Assembly: GCF_000422845.1 (NCBI RefSeq)
Contig: NZ_KE383931.1
Span: 110,116 to 174,115 of the forward strand
Source: Oceanobacter kriegii DSM 6294
GTDB lineage: Bacteria > Pseudomonadota > Gammaproteobacteria > Pseudomonadales > Oceanobacteraceae
Direction: 5' to 3'
Length of the DNA: 64,000 nucleotides
Below the pieces are notes generated by a model. The model worked only from the letters and a program-made list of their open reading frames with translations. It was not told the origin of the DNA and did not search any database. Shown here piece after piece: positions 42,598 to 53,694 of the stretch (position 1 is its first letter; every line of letters begins with the position of its first letter). The translations under genes and the position numbers were made by a program.

Positions 42598-44456
42598 CAG
42601 ACGTTACCTCCGATGGACAGGGTTTGCAGGCGGCGACCACCGTAAATCCAGTTGGTCAGCGCACGGGTCAACATGATCGCAGTGAACATGGAGGTGATGA
42701 TGCCGAACGACAGGGTAACGGCGAAGCCTTTCACCGGACCAGTACCGACCGCAAACAGAATCACCGCCACAATCAGCGTGGTCAGGTTGGCATCCAGAAT
42801 GGTGGTAAAGGCGCGGTTGTAACCTTCGTGAATGGCTTGCTGTGGTGAGCGACCCGCACGCAATTCCTCACGAATACGCGAGAAAATCAGCACGTTGGCA
42901 TCCACCGCCATACCGACGGTCAGAACAATACCGGCGATGCCCGGCAGCGTCAGCGTAGCGCCAACGATACTCATCAGGGCAATCAGTACCACGATATTGG
43001 CAATCAGCGCCACGTTGGCGATCAGGCCGAACACACGGTAGTAAACGGTCATCAGCACCAGTACCAGCGCCAGACCCAGAATCACCGAATTGGTACCTTG
43101 CTGAATGTTCTCTTTACCCAGGCTTGGGCCAACAGTACGTTCTTCAACAAAGTACATCGGCGCTGCCAGCGCACCAGCGCGCAGCAACAGGGCCAGTTCG
43201 GACGCTTCAGCAGATTCCAGACCGGTAATACGGAACGAGGAACCCAGCTGGCTCTGAATGGTGGCCAGCGAGATGATGGACTTCTCCACCACCTGAATGG
43301 TTTTTGGCTGTTCAACGCCGTCTACCATTTCATAAATGGTCTTCGGCTTACGCTCAACGAACAATACCGCCATACGACGCTTGATCGCCTTACGGGTTAC
43401 CTGCGCCATGATGGCACCGCCCTTGGAATCGAGGTCGATGTTCACCTGTGGCATGCCGTTTTCATCAAACGACGGCTGAGCGTTGGTCACGCTGTCACCA
43501 GTGGTGATCACGGTTTTTTGCAGACGCGCAGTGCGGAACTCGTCACTGCGGAACGGGTATTCTTCAGTGGTAATGCGAGAAGCACCTGGCTCGGCTTCCA
43601 GACGGAATTCCAGGTTGGCTGCCTTGCCCAGAATCTTCTTGGCTTCGGCCGTGTCTTGTACGCCCGGCAGTTCAACCACGATGCGGTTGCGGCCCTGACG
43701 CTGCACCAGCGGCTCGGCAACACCCAGCTCATTCACCCGGTTACGCAGGGTGGTCAGGTTTTGCTTCAGCGCATAGTCTTCCAGTTCCTTGATTTTCTGT
43801 TCAGTCACAGACAAACGCACCAGATAACGGTCGTTTTCATCAAGGTCTTCACGCAGGAATTCCGGGTATTCACGAGACAGGAAAGAGTCGGCCTCGTCGC
43901 GTACCGCAGCATCCACAAAGTGAACGTCAATGTGGTTGCCTTCAACCACCACACGACGGTACTTGATGCCTTCTTCACGCAGGCGGGTACGCAGCTCTTC
44001 GCGGTAGTTCTTGATGCGACCAGCCATGTAATCTTCCATGTCCACTTCCATCAGGAAGTGCACACCGCCGCTCAGGTCGAGACCCAGTGTCATCGGGCCT
44101 GCGCCCATCGACAACAGCCAGTCCGGCGTCGTCGGCGCCAGGTTAAGTGCAACAATGTAATCGTCACCCAACTCGCGTTGTACCAGATCCTTGGCCGCCA
44201 GCTGATGCTCGGAAGAGGTCAAACGTACCAGCGCAGTACTACCGTTGACTTCGTCTGCCAGTACATCGATGCCGTTTTGCTGAAGGATTTCGTTTACGTT
44301 GCTGACAACGCTCTGGGACATTTCCGCGCCAGCTTGCGCTGGAGTCACCTGAATGGCGGGATCGGGTGGATACAGATTCGGCGCTGCATAAACAGCCGCC
44401 AATGCCAATACAAACAGTATCAGCAGGTTTTTCCATAGGGGATATTTGTTGAGCAT
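42597..44456 (-). CDS. secD: Protein-export membrane protein SecD
   Basis: 619 residues, the typical proteobacterial length. First helix at about 8-26, then a large periplasmic domain including LGLDLSGGVHFLMEVDM and LNLTTLRNRVNELGVAEP-like segments, then five C-terminal helices with GMAVDANVLIFSRIREEL. Partner of SecF in the SecDF-YajC complex. It follows yajC by 68 bp and overlaps secF. Confidence 0.96.
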   Translation of the reverse strand: MLNKYPLWKNLLILFVLALAAVYAAPNLYPPDPAIQVTPAQAGAEMSQSVVSNVNEILQQNGIDVLADEVNGSTALVRLTSSEHQLAAKDLVQRELGDDYIVALNLAPTTPDWLLSMGAGPMTLGLDLSGGVHFLMEVDMEDYMAGRIKNYREELRTRLREEGIKYRRVVVEGNHIDVHFVDAAVRDEADSFLSREYPEFLREDLDENDRYLVRLSVTEQKIKELEDYALKQNLTTLRNRVNELGVAEPLVQRQGRNRIVVELPGVQDTAEAKKILGKAANLEFRLEAEPGASRITTEEYPFRSDEFRTARLQKTVITTGDSVTNAQPSFDENGMPQVNIDLDSKGGAIMAQVTRKAIKRRMAVLFVERKPKTIYEMVDGVEQPKTIQVVEKSIISLATIQSQLGSSFRITGLESAEASELALLLRAGALAAPMYFVEERTVGPSLGKENIQQGTNSVILGLALVLVLMTVYYRVFGLIANVALIANIVVLIALMSIVGATLTLPGIAGIVLTVGMAVDANVLIFSRIREELRAGRSPQQAIHEGYNRAFTTILDANLTTLIVAVILFAVGTGPVKGFAVTLSFGIITSMFTAIMLTRALTNWIYGGRRLQTLSIGGNV

Positions 44457-44524
44457 AACCTGCCCTTGTGAATACTCGGATCAGACACAGCCGTAACCCG
44501 TGTTGCGGCTGTGGTGGAAGGGAA

Positions 44525-44884
44525 TTAACCCAGAACGTCCTTGATGGTGCCTTTTGGCAGCACCATGGTTACTGCAATTTTCTGCACTGGCAGTTCGATG
44601 CCATTGCCTACTTCCAGAACAACGAAGTCTTCAGAAACCTTGGTAACACGACCCAGCATACCGCCAGCCATGACCACTTCATCACCCTTGTTCAGGTTGC
44701 CGATCAGTTCCTTGTGCTCTTTCTGACGCTTGGACTGTGGACGCCACAGCAGGAAGTAGAAGATCAACAGGAAACCACCCAGGAAGACCAGCTGACCCAT
44801 GGCACCCATTGGGCTTTCACCAGCACCTTCAGCCAGCGCAGCGCTGGATACAGACATCGCGATCAGAGCGAACAAAGCTTTCAT
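44525..44884 (-). CDS. yajC: Preprotein translocase accessory subunit YajC
   Basis: 119 residues. One helix near residues 27-47 (GQLVFLGGFLLIFYFLLW), preceded by a signal-like N-terminus, then RPQSKRQKEHKELIGNL and a KOW-like region GDEVVMAGGMLGRVTKV. It associates with SecDF. It lies 106 bp after tgt in the usual order queA-tgt-yajC-secD-secF. Confidence 0.95.
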   Translation of the reverse strand: MKALFALIAMSVSSAALAEGAGESPMGAMGQLVFLGGFLLIFYFLLWRPQSKRQKEHKELIGNLNKGDEVVMAGGMLGRVTKVSEDFVVLEVGNGIELPVQKIAVTMVLPKGTIKDVLG

Positions 44885-44990
44885 CTAGTTATTTCTCCAA
44901 AAACATCCCGGCTACCCTATCACGGGCACACGACACTTATTTTACGCCGCCGCATCAACGACGACGTTATGAAACTGTGGCCAAGCCTGA

Positions 44991-47257
<2,267 letters not shown>

Positions 47258-47374
47258 GAGAGGGATTCAGTTGAAGCACAGCTATACAGATAGCGGTGAC
47301 AATAGGCATTCGAATACAGCAGCAAGATTACCCAACAAGTTTCGCTAAGTTAAGGAATAACTTGAAAAAAATGT

Positions 47375-47402
47375 TTGACAGACGAAATTTCGGCTGTAGT
47401 AT
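47375..47402 (+). promoter_or_regulatory. Strong promoter of the tRNA-Leu cluster
   Basis: A perfect -35 TTGACA, a 16-bp spacer and TAGTAT, followed by a GC-rich discriminator (ACGCGGCC) as in stringently controlled tRNA promoters. The first tRNA starts 29 bp later. Confidence 0.75.
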
Positions 47403-47430
47403 ACGCGGCCACTGACAGCTACTCAGTCAC

Positions 47431-47517
47431 GCCAGAGTGGCGAAATTGGTAGACGCAGGGGATTCAAAATCCCCCGCCTTAACGGGTGTGCCGGTTCGAG
47501 TCCGGCCTCTGGTACCA
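47431..47517 (+). tRNA. tRNA-Leu (anticodon CAA)
   Basis: An 87-base class II tRNA with encoded CCA. The acceptor GCCAGAG pairs with CTCTGGT. The anticodon loop TTCAAAA has CAA at 47465-47467. The long variable arm and GGTTCGAGTCC T-arm are present. It reads UUG. Confidence 0.95.
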
Positions 47518-47550
47518 AATCGTGATTGAGGTCAGTTACAAGTTGCAAAC

Positions 47551-47637
47551 GCCCAGGTGGTGGAATTGGTAGACACGCTGTGTTCAGGTCGCAGTGAGCT
47601 TACGCTCGTGAGAGTTCGAGTCTCTCCTTGGGCACCA
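47551..47637 (+). tRNA. tRNA-Leu (anticodon CAG), copy 1
   Basis: An 87-base class II tRNA with encoded CCA. Acceptor GCCCAGG / CCTTGGGC region, anticodon loop TTCAGGT (CAG), long variable arm GAGCTTACGCTCG. It reads CUG. Confidence 0.95.
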
Positions 47638-47701
47638 AACTTAAACGTTGTTTGCACTTGATTTACCGGCTTGCCGGACTGGACCCAACCAGTTAAAAAA
47701 T

Positions 47702-47788
47702 GCCCAGGTGGTGGAATTGGTAGACACGCTGTGTTCAGGTCGCAGTGAGCTTACGCTCGTGAGAGTTCGAGTCTCTCCTTGGGCACCA
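47702..47788 (+). tRNA. tRNA-Leu (anticodon CAG), copy 2
   Basis: Identical over all 87 bases to copy 1. The spacer before it differs from the other spacers. Confidence 0.95.
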
Positions 47789-47882
47789 TTTACAAGCTTC
47801 TTATTAGAAGTGTCTTGGTGATGGTGCGGAAACTGAATCAGAACAGTTAAACTTCTGAGCTGGAAAACACCAGTTAAAAAAT

Positions 47883-47969
47883 GCCCAGGTGGTGGAATTG
47901 GTAGACACGCTGTGTTCAGGTCGCAGTGAGCTTACGCTCGTGAGAGTTCGAGTCTCTCCTTGGGCACCA
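47883..47969 (+). tRNA. tRNA-Leu (anticodon CAG), copy 3
   Basis: Identical to copy 1. Its upstream spacer is a diverged relative of the spacers before copies 4 and 5. First unit of the 166-bp tandem repeat. Confidence 0.95.
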
Positions 47970-48048
47970 TTATTCAACAACACGTTGAATGTGGTGAAAA
48001 CTGAGTCGGAACAGTCAATCCGAGCTGGAAATAACCAGCCTAAAAATT

Positions 48049-48135
48049 GCCCAGGTGGTGGAATTGGTAGACACGCTGTGTTCAGGTCGCAGTGAGCTTA
48101 CGCTCGTGAGAGTTCGAGTCTCTCCTTGGGCACCA
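48049..48135 (+). tRNA. tRNA-Leu (anticodon CAG), copy 4
   Basis: Identical to copy 1, 166 bp after copy 3. Confidence 0.95.
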
Positions 48136-48214
48136 TTATTCAACAACACGTTGAATGTGGTGAAAACTGAGTCGGAACAGTCAATCCGAGCTGGAAATAA
48201 CCAGCCTAAAAATT

Positions 48215-48301
48215 GCCCAGGTGGTGGAATTGGTAGACACGCTGTGTTCAGGTCGCAGTGAGCTTACGCTCGTGAGAGTTCGAGTCTCTCCTTGGGCACC
48301 A
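48215..48301 (+). tRNA. tRNA-Leu (anticodon CAG), copy 5
   Basis: Identical to copy 1, 166 bp after copy 4. Last tRNA of the cluster. Confidence 0.95.
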
Positions 48302-48345
48302 ACCTCTTCTCGACAGTCGTCGAATTCTCAATATTTTATTCCCGT

Positions 48346-48367
48346 ATCAGCGTTTTGCTGATTTTTT
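48346..48367 (+). terminator. Terminator of the tRNA-Leu cluster
   Basis: A stem ATCAGC / GCTGAT with loop GTTTT and a T run, followed by further T-rich sequence. The remaining 230 bp to the next gene hold no feature I can name, apart from a TTGACA at 48417 without a good -10. Confidence 0.8.
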
Positions 48368-48598
48368 CGTTTTTTCGTTTTTGCGCTTTGCTTATCTCCA
48401 GGTTCTGCAAGTTCCTTTGACAATTTAGTATCCTGCGTTTTGTTGTACGCATATCTTGTCGCCCCCGCTCGTGTCACTACACCATCAATAAGTACCTGGC
48501 TCTCGCTCCGACAACCTTTAGCAATAGGGCTTTTTGTCCCCTATTCCAGCAGCAGCACCGCACCCCTGGAGATTATTGTCTACGCTTTTTGTTAGATC

Positions 48599-50230
48599 AT
48601 GGTTTCCGGACATCCAGACATGTACCTAAACAGTCTTATCGCAACCCTTGTTGGCGCTTTGGTGGGCGCTGGCCTGTCTTACCTCACCGGGTCGGGAGAA
48701 TATTTACCCGCCATAGCAGCAGCCCTTGGCGCCAGCGTATTCATAACCACACTTACAGGTCGCAACGGCAACAACCACCTGGAAACCCTTGTTAGCCTGA
48801 AAAGTGGCGATCCGATTCCGGATGATCTGCCGGAAGACGCCAAAGCCATCGCTCGCGAGCTGGAATCCACCCGCCGACTGAAGCAAGATTTGTCATCCCA
48901 CGGCGGCCGAATTGCCATTGCCGCCGCTGAAATGTCGTTTGCCTCCGACCAGATGCGCGAAAAAATCCACGCCGAAGTCGAAGACACCAGCCGCATTGTC
49001 GATTCGGCACAGAAAATTTCGGCCGCTATCGAAGCCATGGTAGAGCAAACCCGCGATGCAGCTGAAGCCGCCGACCACGCCAAGGCGCTGAATTTATCCG
49101 GTAAGCAATCCGTTGATGACACCATTCCTCAAATGGAAGGCACCCGGGATCGGGTTAATGCCAATGCCGAGCTGATTGCACAACTGGAATCCAAGTCCGA
49201 GCAGATCAAGGGCTTTACCCATGTGATCAGTGACATTGCCGAGCAAACCAACCTGCTGGCACTGAATGCCGCCATTGAAGCCGCCCGAGCAGGCGAACAG
49301 GGCCGAGGCTTTGCCGTGGTTGCTGATGAAGTAAGAGCTCTGGCCGCCAAAACCTCCAGCGCGACAGAGCAGATTGGCGCCACCGTGAACCAAATCAACT
49401 CATCCATCAAGGATGCTGTCGCCAACAGCCAGGAACTGACGGTCGTCATCGACGAAGGCGTGAAGATGACCCAGACGGTCAGTGAGAAACTGCACGAAAT
49501 ATACAGCCGCTCGGAAGCTATCCAGACCACGGTCAGCTCCATAGCCGCCAACGTTCAGGACAACAGCGCCCATATTCAGGAAATTTCGCGCATTGTCAGC
49601 GATACCAGCAATCGCCTTGAGCACACAGAACGAGAGATTTCGTCCATTTCAGATCAGTCATTGCAACTGTCTGAAACAGCCGAAAAGATTTACGAAGCCT
49701 TTGGTGATGGCGAACTAGGCCAGTCCCACGACGCCGCCAAACAGGAAGCACTGCAAGCCAGCGCGGCGATCAGCGCCTTGTTCGAGCAAGCCATCGACAG
49801 CGGCCGAATGAACCTCAACGACTTGTTCGATACCAATTATCAGCCCGTTGCCAACACGGACCCGAAGAAATACAACACTCGCTATGACAGCTTTACCGAC
49901 GACCAATTGCCCGCCATTCAAGAGCCTATTCTGGAGCGCAACCCGCACATCGCTTATGCCGGCGCAGTAGACGTTAACGGCTACTTCCCCACACACAACC
50001 GCAAGTACAGCCAGCCATTAACCGGCAATCGCGAGCAGGACCTGATCAATAGCCGCACCAAACGTATCTTCAACGACCGCACCGGCTCACGCTGCGGATC
50101 AAACACTCACCCACTGCTGCTGCAAACCTACAAGCGCGATACCGGAGAGGTGATGCACGACTTGTCGGTACCCATCATGGTGAAAGGCCGCCACTGGGGT
50201 GGCTTCAGAATTGGCTATCGATCGCAGTGA
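48599..50230 (+). CDS. Membrane-anchored chemoreceptor with C-terminal sensor domain
   Basis: 543 residues. Two N-terminal helices (about 10-27 and 34-52) with a very short periplasmic turn anchor it. The coiled-coil signalling domain has the MCP tip [20 protein letters not shown] (about 215-234). A C-terminal globular domain (about 400-543) with [21 protein letters not shown] and [13 protein letters not shown] resembles a Cache/PAS-like sensor placed in the cytoplasm. It probably senses an internal signal. The ATG at 48599 lacks a ribosome site; ATG at 48620, with CCGGA upstream, is a plausible alternative. Confidence 0.88.
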   Translation: MVSGHPDMYLNSLIATLVGALVGAGLSYLTGSGEYLPAIAAALGASVFITTLTGRNGNNHLETLVSLKSGDPIPDDLPEDAKAIARELESTRRLKQDLSSHGGRIAIAAAEMSFASDQMREKIHAEVEDTSRIVDSAQKISAAIEAMVEQTRDAAEAADHAKALNLSGKQSVDDTIPQMEGTRDRVNANAELIAQLESKSEQIKGFTHVISDIAEQTNLLALNAAIEAARAGEQGRGFAVVADEVRALAAKTSSATEQIGATVNQINSSIKDAVANSQELTVVIDEGVKMTQTVSEKLHEIYSRSEAIQTTVSSIAANVQDNSAHIQEISRIVSDTSNRLEHTEREISSISDQSLQLSETAEKIYEAFGDGELGQSHDAAKQEALQASAAISALFEQAIDSGRMNLNDLFDTNYQPVANTDPKKYNTRYDSFTDDQLPAIQEPILERNPHIAYAGAVDVNGYFPTHNRKYSQPLTGNREQDLINSRTKRIFNDRTGSRCGSNTHPLLLQTYKRDTGEVMHDLSVPIMVKGRHWGGFRIGYRSQ

Positions 50231-50321
50231 GGTTATACCTGGCTGAGCGCGTATTACGCTCAGCCTGTCTTCTTTCAGCTTTCTCTTTTGAGGTCATGCC
50301 TTTATCAAGCACACGAACGTA

Positions 50322-50705
50322 TCAGGAAAACCACTGCCAGCGTTTTCTGACCAGCAGAAACAAGACAACAGCACCTAGCAGACCAGAAATAGCCCCACCC
50401 ACTCCCACACCGAGATACAGGTTTAAAATAAACGCGACGGCCGTGGATGCATAAAACCCATACACCCCTACTCTCTTCCAGCACCAAATCAATACCACCA
50501 GTACAATATTGATCAAACACAACATGCCCATGCCGTAGAACACACCCAAAGGCACACCAGGGAAAAACTCCTGATAAGTCTCTGGAGTGGTCAAATAGCC
50601 AACCGCCAACACTGGATTAGCCAACAACGCGAGGCCCAAAAACAGCGTTAGCAATACGCCGCGGGATTTTTCGGCGGGCTCGATAGCCGCGTCAGTCGAA
50701 TTCAT
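50322..50705 (-). CDS. Small integral membrane protein, 127 aa, unknown function
   Basis: Four predicted helices: LLTLFLGLALLANPVLAVGY, VFYGMGMLCLINIVLVVLIW, FYASTAVAFILNLYLGVG, and ISGLLGAVVLFLLV. A short polar N-terminus and a basic C-terminus (VRKRWQWFS) are present. I do not recognise the family. Its ATG is only 4 bp from the end of the MITE-like element, so its promoter must lie within or beyond that repeat. Confidence 0.75.
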   Translation of the reverse strand: MNSTDAAIEPAEKSRGVLLTLFLGLALLANPVLAVGYLTTPETYQEFFPGVPLGVFYGMGMLCLINIVLVVLIWCWKRVGVYGFYASTAVAFILNLYLGVGVGGAISGLLGAVVLFLLVRKRWQWFS

Positions 50706-50708
50706 TAA

Positions 50709-50979
50709 TTAAGGACCCTCTGAATAACTCTGCACAGCTCTGCGCGAGTCCTGCTGGTTGTCAGAACAAGGCGGCGAATGCAGCGGAATGACAAGTCCTT
50801 TCCAAATTCGCCAACACCGTTCTGGCGGCCTACAGGCCGCGCCCTGCGGGGATGACAGGGCAGTGCTGACTCTGTGTCGCTGATTTTTGACTTGACCCGT
50901 CAGGCCTGCAAATCAGCTTCGTGATTCAGCTTCGCCCTGTCATCCAGAGCGGGCACCGAGTTATTCAGAGGGTCCTTAA
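50709..50979. mobile_element. MITE-like element, intact copy 3 (271 bp)
   Basis: Bounded by perfect 22-bp terminal inverted repeats: TTAAGGACCCTCTGAATAACTC at the left and its exact complement at 50958-50979. The outer TTAA may be a target duplication. The interior has no gene but contains further inverted repeats, such as GGATGACAGGGC / GCCCTGTCATCC, so the whole can fold. It is related to copies at 18770 and 1668. A non-autonomous transposon is the simplest reading; no transposase lies in the window. Confidence 0.85.
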
Positions 50980-51097
50980 TCTCCTCAAATTCATTCCACA
51001 GATTGTTTCAATGGCAGAGCCTGGGCTCAATACCGAACAACGCAGCCACAAACACAGTTGAGAAGCGGGTCACAGCCCACTCCAAATAGCTCAGTTT

Positions 51098-51125
51098 ATA
51101 TAGCTCCGCCCATATAGCTCCGCCC
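51098..51125. repeat. 14-bp direct repeat, two units
   Basis: ATATAGCTCCGCCC occurs twice in direct succession just before the zapE terminator. The surrounding 50980-51177 region has no gene. Confidence 0.7.
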
Positions 51126-51126
51126 A

Positions 51127-51151
51127 TAAAAAACGCGGCCAAAGCCGCGTT
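51127..51151 (-). terminator. Terminator of zapE
   Basis: Stem AACGCGGC / GCCGCGTT, followed on the minus strand by a T run, 27 bp past the zapE stop. Confidence 0.9.
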
Positions 51152-51177
51152 CTTTATTCAAAGCTTTCAGAGAAGCC

Positions 51178-52284
51178 TTAATCACATTTGTGTTCACGCG
51201 CCAGATAGTCGCGGGATTGCATTTCCAGCATACGGGACGTGGTGCGCTGGAATTCAAATTCCAATTTGCCCTGACCGTAAATATCCGGAATAGCGGCGTC
51301 CGCACTCATGATGACCTTCACGCCACGATCGTAGAATTCATCGATCAGGTTGATAAAGCGGCGCGCCAGATCATCATTCTTAACGCCCATCACAGGCACG
51401 TTGGAAACCAGAATGGCATGGAATTCCTTGCCCAGCTCAATGTAGTCATTTTGCGAACGCGGACCGTCACACACGGCGTAAAAATCGAACCAGGCGACAT
51501 CGTCATACACCGCCTTGGCACGAATGTTACGGCCCAGAATTTCAACGTCGGTATCCAGTTTGACCTGACTGGCATCACGCACCAATGCATCGAAGTTCTT
51601 CTGAATGGCCGCTTCGCTGTCTGCATTCAGCGGGAAATGATACAGGTCCGCCTGCTCCAGTGTACGCAAACGGTAATCCACTCCGCTGTCAACGTTGACC
51701 ACTTCGGTGAACTTGTTCAACAGCTTGATTGCCGGTATAAAACGGTCGCGCTGCAAACCGTCTTTATACAGACCGTCCGGCACGATGTTGGAGGTTGCTA
51801 CCAGCGTCACGCCACGATCGAACAATTCCTGCATCAGGCCAGCCAGAATCATGGCGTCGCCAATGTCGGATACAAAGAATTCGTCGAAGCAGATCACAAT
51901 GGCTTCTTCAGCAATCTGGTCGGCCACAATGGTCAGCGGGTTTTTGGCACCAGCCAACTTGGTCAGGTCACCGTGCACACGCTGCATAAAGCGGTGAAAG
52001 TGCGTGCGCATTTTGCGCTCGAACGGCAGCGCGTGGTAAAAAGTATCGACTAGGTAAGTCTTACCGCGGCCAACACCACCCCAGAAATACAGGCCTTTTT
52101 CCGGCTCTGGCTTTTTGCGGTTAAACAGCTTGCCGAACAAACCCTTACCGGATTGACGCTCGTTGGCCGCAACCAGATCATCAAACAAACGCTGCAAATG
52201 CTTGACCGCCATTTCCTGGGCAGGGTCATAAGAAAAATCGTCGCGTTTCAGATCGGCTTGGTAAAGCTCCCAAGGGGTGGTCAC
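51178..52284 (-). CDS. zapE: Cell division AFG1-like ATPase ZapE
   Basis: 368 residues. The Walker A motif GGVGRGKTYLVD, Walker B ICFDEFFVSDIGDAMIL and the sensor region LVATSNIVPDGLYKDGLQR identify the AFG1/ZapE family. ZapE associates with the Z-ring and promotes constriction, mainly under stress or low oxygen. Length is normal. It is monocistronic, with its own terminator. Confidence 0.95.
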   Translation of the reverse strand: MTTPWELYQADLKRDDFSYDPAQEMAVKHLQRLFDDLVAANERQSGKGLFGKLFNRKKPEPEKGLYFWGGVGRGKTYLVDTFYHALPFERKMRTHFHRFMQRVHGDLTKLAGAKNPLTIVADQIAEEAIVICFDEFFVSDIGDAMILAGLMQELFDRGVTLVATSNIVPDGLYKDGLQRDRFIPAIKLLNKFTEVVNVDSGVDYRLRTLEQADLYHFPLNADSEAAIQKNFDALVRDASQVKLDTDVEILGRNIRAKAVYDDVAWFDFYAVCDGPRSQNDYIELGKEFHAILVSNVPVMGVKNDDLARRFINLIDEFYDRGVKVIMSADAAIPDIYGQGKLEFEFQRTTSRMLEMQSRDYLAREHKCD

Positions 52285-52782
52285 GGGCTAACTCCAACGG
52301 CTGGTTTTGGGGTGCGAAATGTAGCCGACCACGCCAAAAACATCAATGGAAGCCCGCCATCAAGGCGCTGGTGAACAGCGTTCTGTATGCTTTGTCGGCT
52401 TTTGAAACTTGCACAGGTGCTATCAATCACCCAATCACCCAATCACCCAATCACCCAATCACCCAATCACCCAATCACCCAATCACCCAATCATTCAATC
52501 AACCAAGCACTGCAGCACCTGATCCATCGACACCCGGTACTTTATCGGCCGACCATTAAACCCGGCTGCAGCCAGCTATATTCCGCCGCACAGCCCAAAC
52601 CCACCGAAGCAGCGGACTCTATATTTAGAACCAAATCGAATTAAGACCACCTTCTTATATGCCTCACGCCTTGATATAGTCCCACCGATTCTAAAGTCGG
52701 GCGCATTGGATCAAGCGCCAGTGTGAACAGCCAGCCATGGCTGCCCCGAAAGCATTCAAGTCCAACTTCTGAGAAATCTTCC
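52285..52782. other. Long divergent intergenic region between zapE and cysD
   Basis: 498 bp without a supported gene. It contains the 8-bp tandem repeat at 52424-52503. A weak promoter-like TATAGT at 52675-52680 could serve cysD. Confidence 0.5.
52424..52503. repeat. 8-bp simple tandem repeat CAATCACC, 8 perfect units plus 2 degenerate
   Basis: Eight identical CAATCACC units (52424-52487) are followed by CAATCATT and CAATCAAC. This length is prone to slippage and could vary between strains. It sits 280 bp before cysD. Confidence 0.93.
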
Positions 52783-53694
52783 ATGATCAGTGACTACCAA
52801 CTCACGCACCTGAAGCAGCTGGAGGCGGAGAGTATCCATATCATCCGCGAAGTTGCTGCCGAGTTCGACAACCCGGTGATGCTCTACTCCATCGGTAAAG
52901 ACTCTGCGGTAATGCTGCATCTGGCTCGTAAGGCCTTTTTCCCGGGCAAGCCACCCTTCCCACTGCTGCACGTGGACACCACGTGGAAATTCAAGGAAAT
53001 GATTGAATTCCGCGACAAGATGGCCAAAGAAGTTGGTATGGATCTGCTGGTTCACATCAACCAGGAAGGTGTTGAGCAAGGCATTGGCCCGTTCACCCAC
53101 GGCTCATCCAAGCACACCGACATCATGAAAACCCAGGCCCTGAAACAGGCTCTGGACAAGTACCAGTTCGACGCGGCCTTTGGTGGCGCTCGTCGTGACG
53201 AAGAGAAGTCCCGCGCCAAAGAGCGCGTGTACTCCTTCCGCGACAGCAAGCACCGCTGGGACCCGAAAAACCAGCGTCCGGAACTGTGGAACATCTACAA
53301 CGGTAAAGTGAACAAGGGCGAATCCATCCGTGTATTCCCTCTGTCCAACTGGACCGAACTGGATATCTGGCAGTACATCTACCTCGAGAACATCTCCATC
53401 GTTCCGCTGTACTTTGCCGCTGAGCGCCCGGTTGTAGAGCGCGATGGCATGCAGATTATGGTTGATGACGACCGTCTGCCATTGAAAGAAGGCGAAGTGC
53501 CGGAAATGAAGTCCGTGCGTTTCCGTACACTGGGCTGCTACCCACTGACCGGTGCAGTGGAATCCGAAGCCGCCACACTGCCTGAGATCATTCAGGAAAT
53601 GCTGTTAACCACCACCTCCGAGCGTCAGGGCCGTGCAATTGACCACGACTCTTCCGGCTCCATGGAGAAGAAGAAGCAAGAGGGTTACTTCTGA
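52783..53694 (+). CDS. cysD: Sulfate adenylyltransferase subunit 2
   Basis: 303 residues. The PP-loop variant [16 protein letters not shown] (about residues 28-43) and [15 protein letters not shown] are diagnostic. With CysN it makes adenosine phosphosulfate from ATP and sulfate, the first step of assimilatory sulfate reduction. ATG at 52783 starts [17 protein letters not shown], as in homologues. The stop overlaps the cysN start (TGATG). Confidence 0.97.
   Translation: MISDYQLTHLKQLEAESIHIIREVAAEFDNPVMLYSIGKDSAVMLHLARKAFFPGKPPFPLLHVDTTWKFKEMIEFRDKMAKEVGMDLLVHINQEGVEQGIGPFTHGSSKHTDIMKTQALKQALDKYQFDAAFGGARRDEEKSRAKERVYSFRDSKHRWDPKNQRPELWNIYNGKVNKGESIRVFPLSNWTELDIWQYIYLENISIVPLYFAAERPVVERDGMQIMVDDDRLPLKEGEVPEMKSVRFRTLGCYPLTGAVESEAATLPEIIQEMLLTTTSERQGRAIDHDSSGSMEKKKQEGYF

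Larger units (their letters stand above)
47883..48301 (+). repeat. 166-bp perfect tandem repeat containing tRNA-Leu genes
   Basis: The tRNA plus 79-base spacer unit (47883-48048) is repeated exactly at 48049-48214, and the tRNA again at 48215-48301. The two 79-base spacers are identical base for base. This is a recent duplication. Any open frames across it are by-products. Confidence 0.93.

Noticed and set aside
43098..44438. Open frame of about 446 codons opposite secD
   Set aside because: A shadow of the conserved secD gene, with no ribosome site or recognisable domain.
47889..48261. Two identical 68-codon frames in the tRNA array
   Set aside because: They lie across tRNA-Leu genes and repeat only because the DNA unit repeats.
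47551..48301. Regular repeats suggesting a CRISPR array
   Set aside because: The repeats are 87-base tRNA genes with cloverleaf structure, and the spacers are identical or related rather than unique.
52424..52503. 8-bp repeats considered as an origin iteron or CRISPR-like array
   Set aside because: Units are contiguous without spacers, and there are no DnaA boxes or replication genes nearby. A simple slippage repeat fits better.
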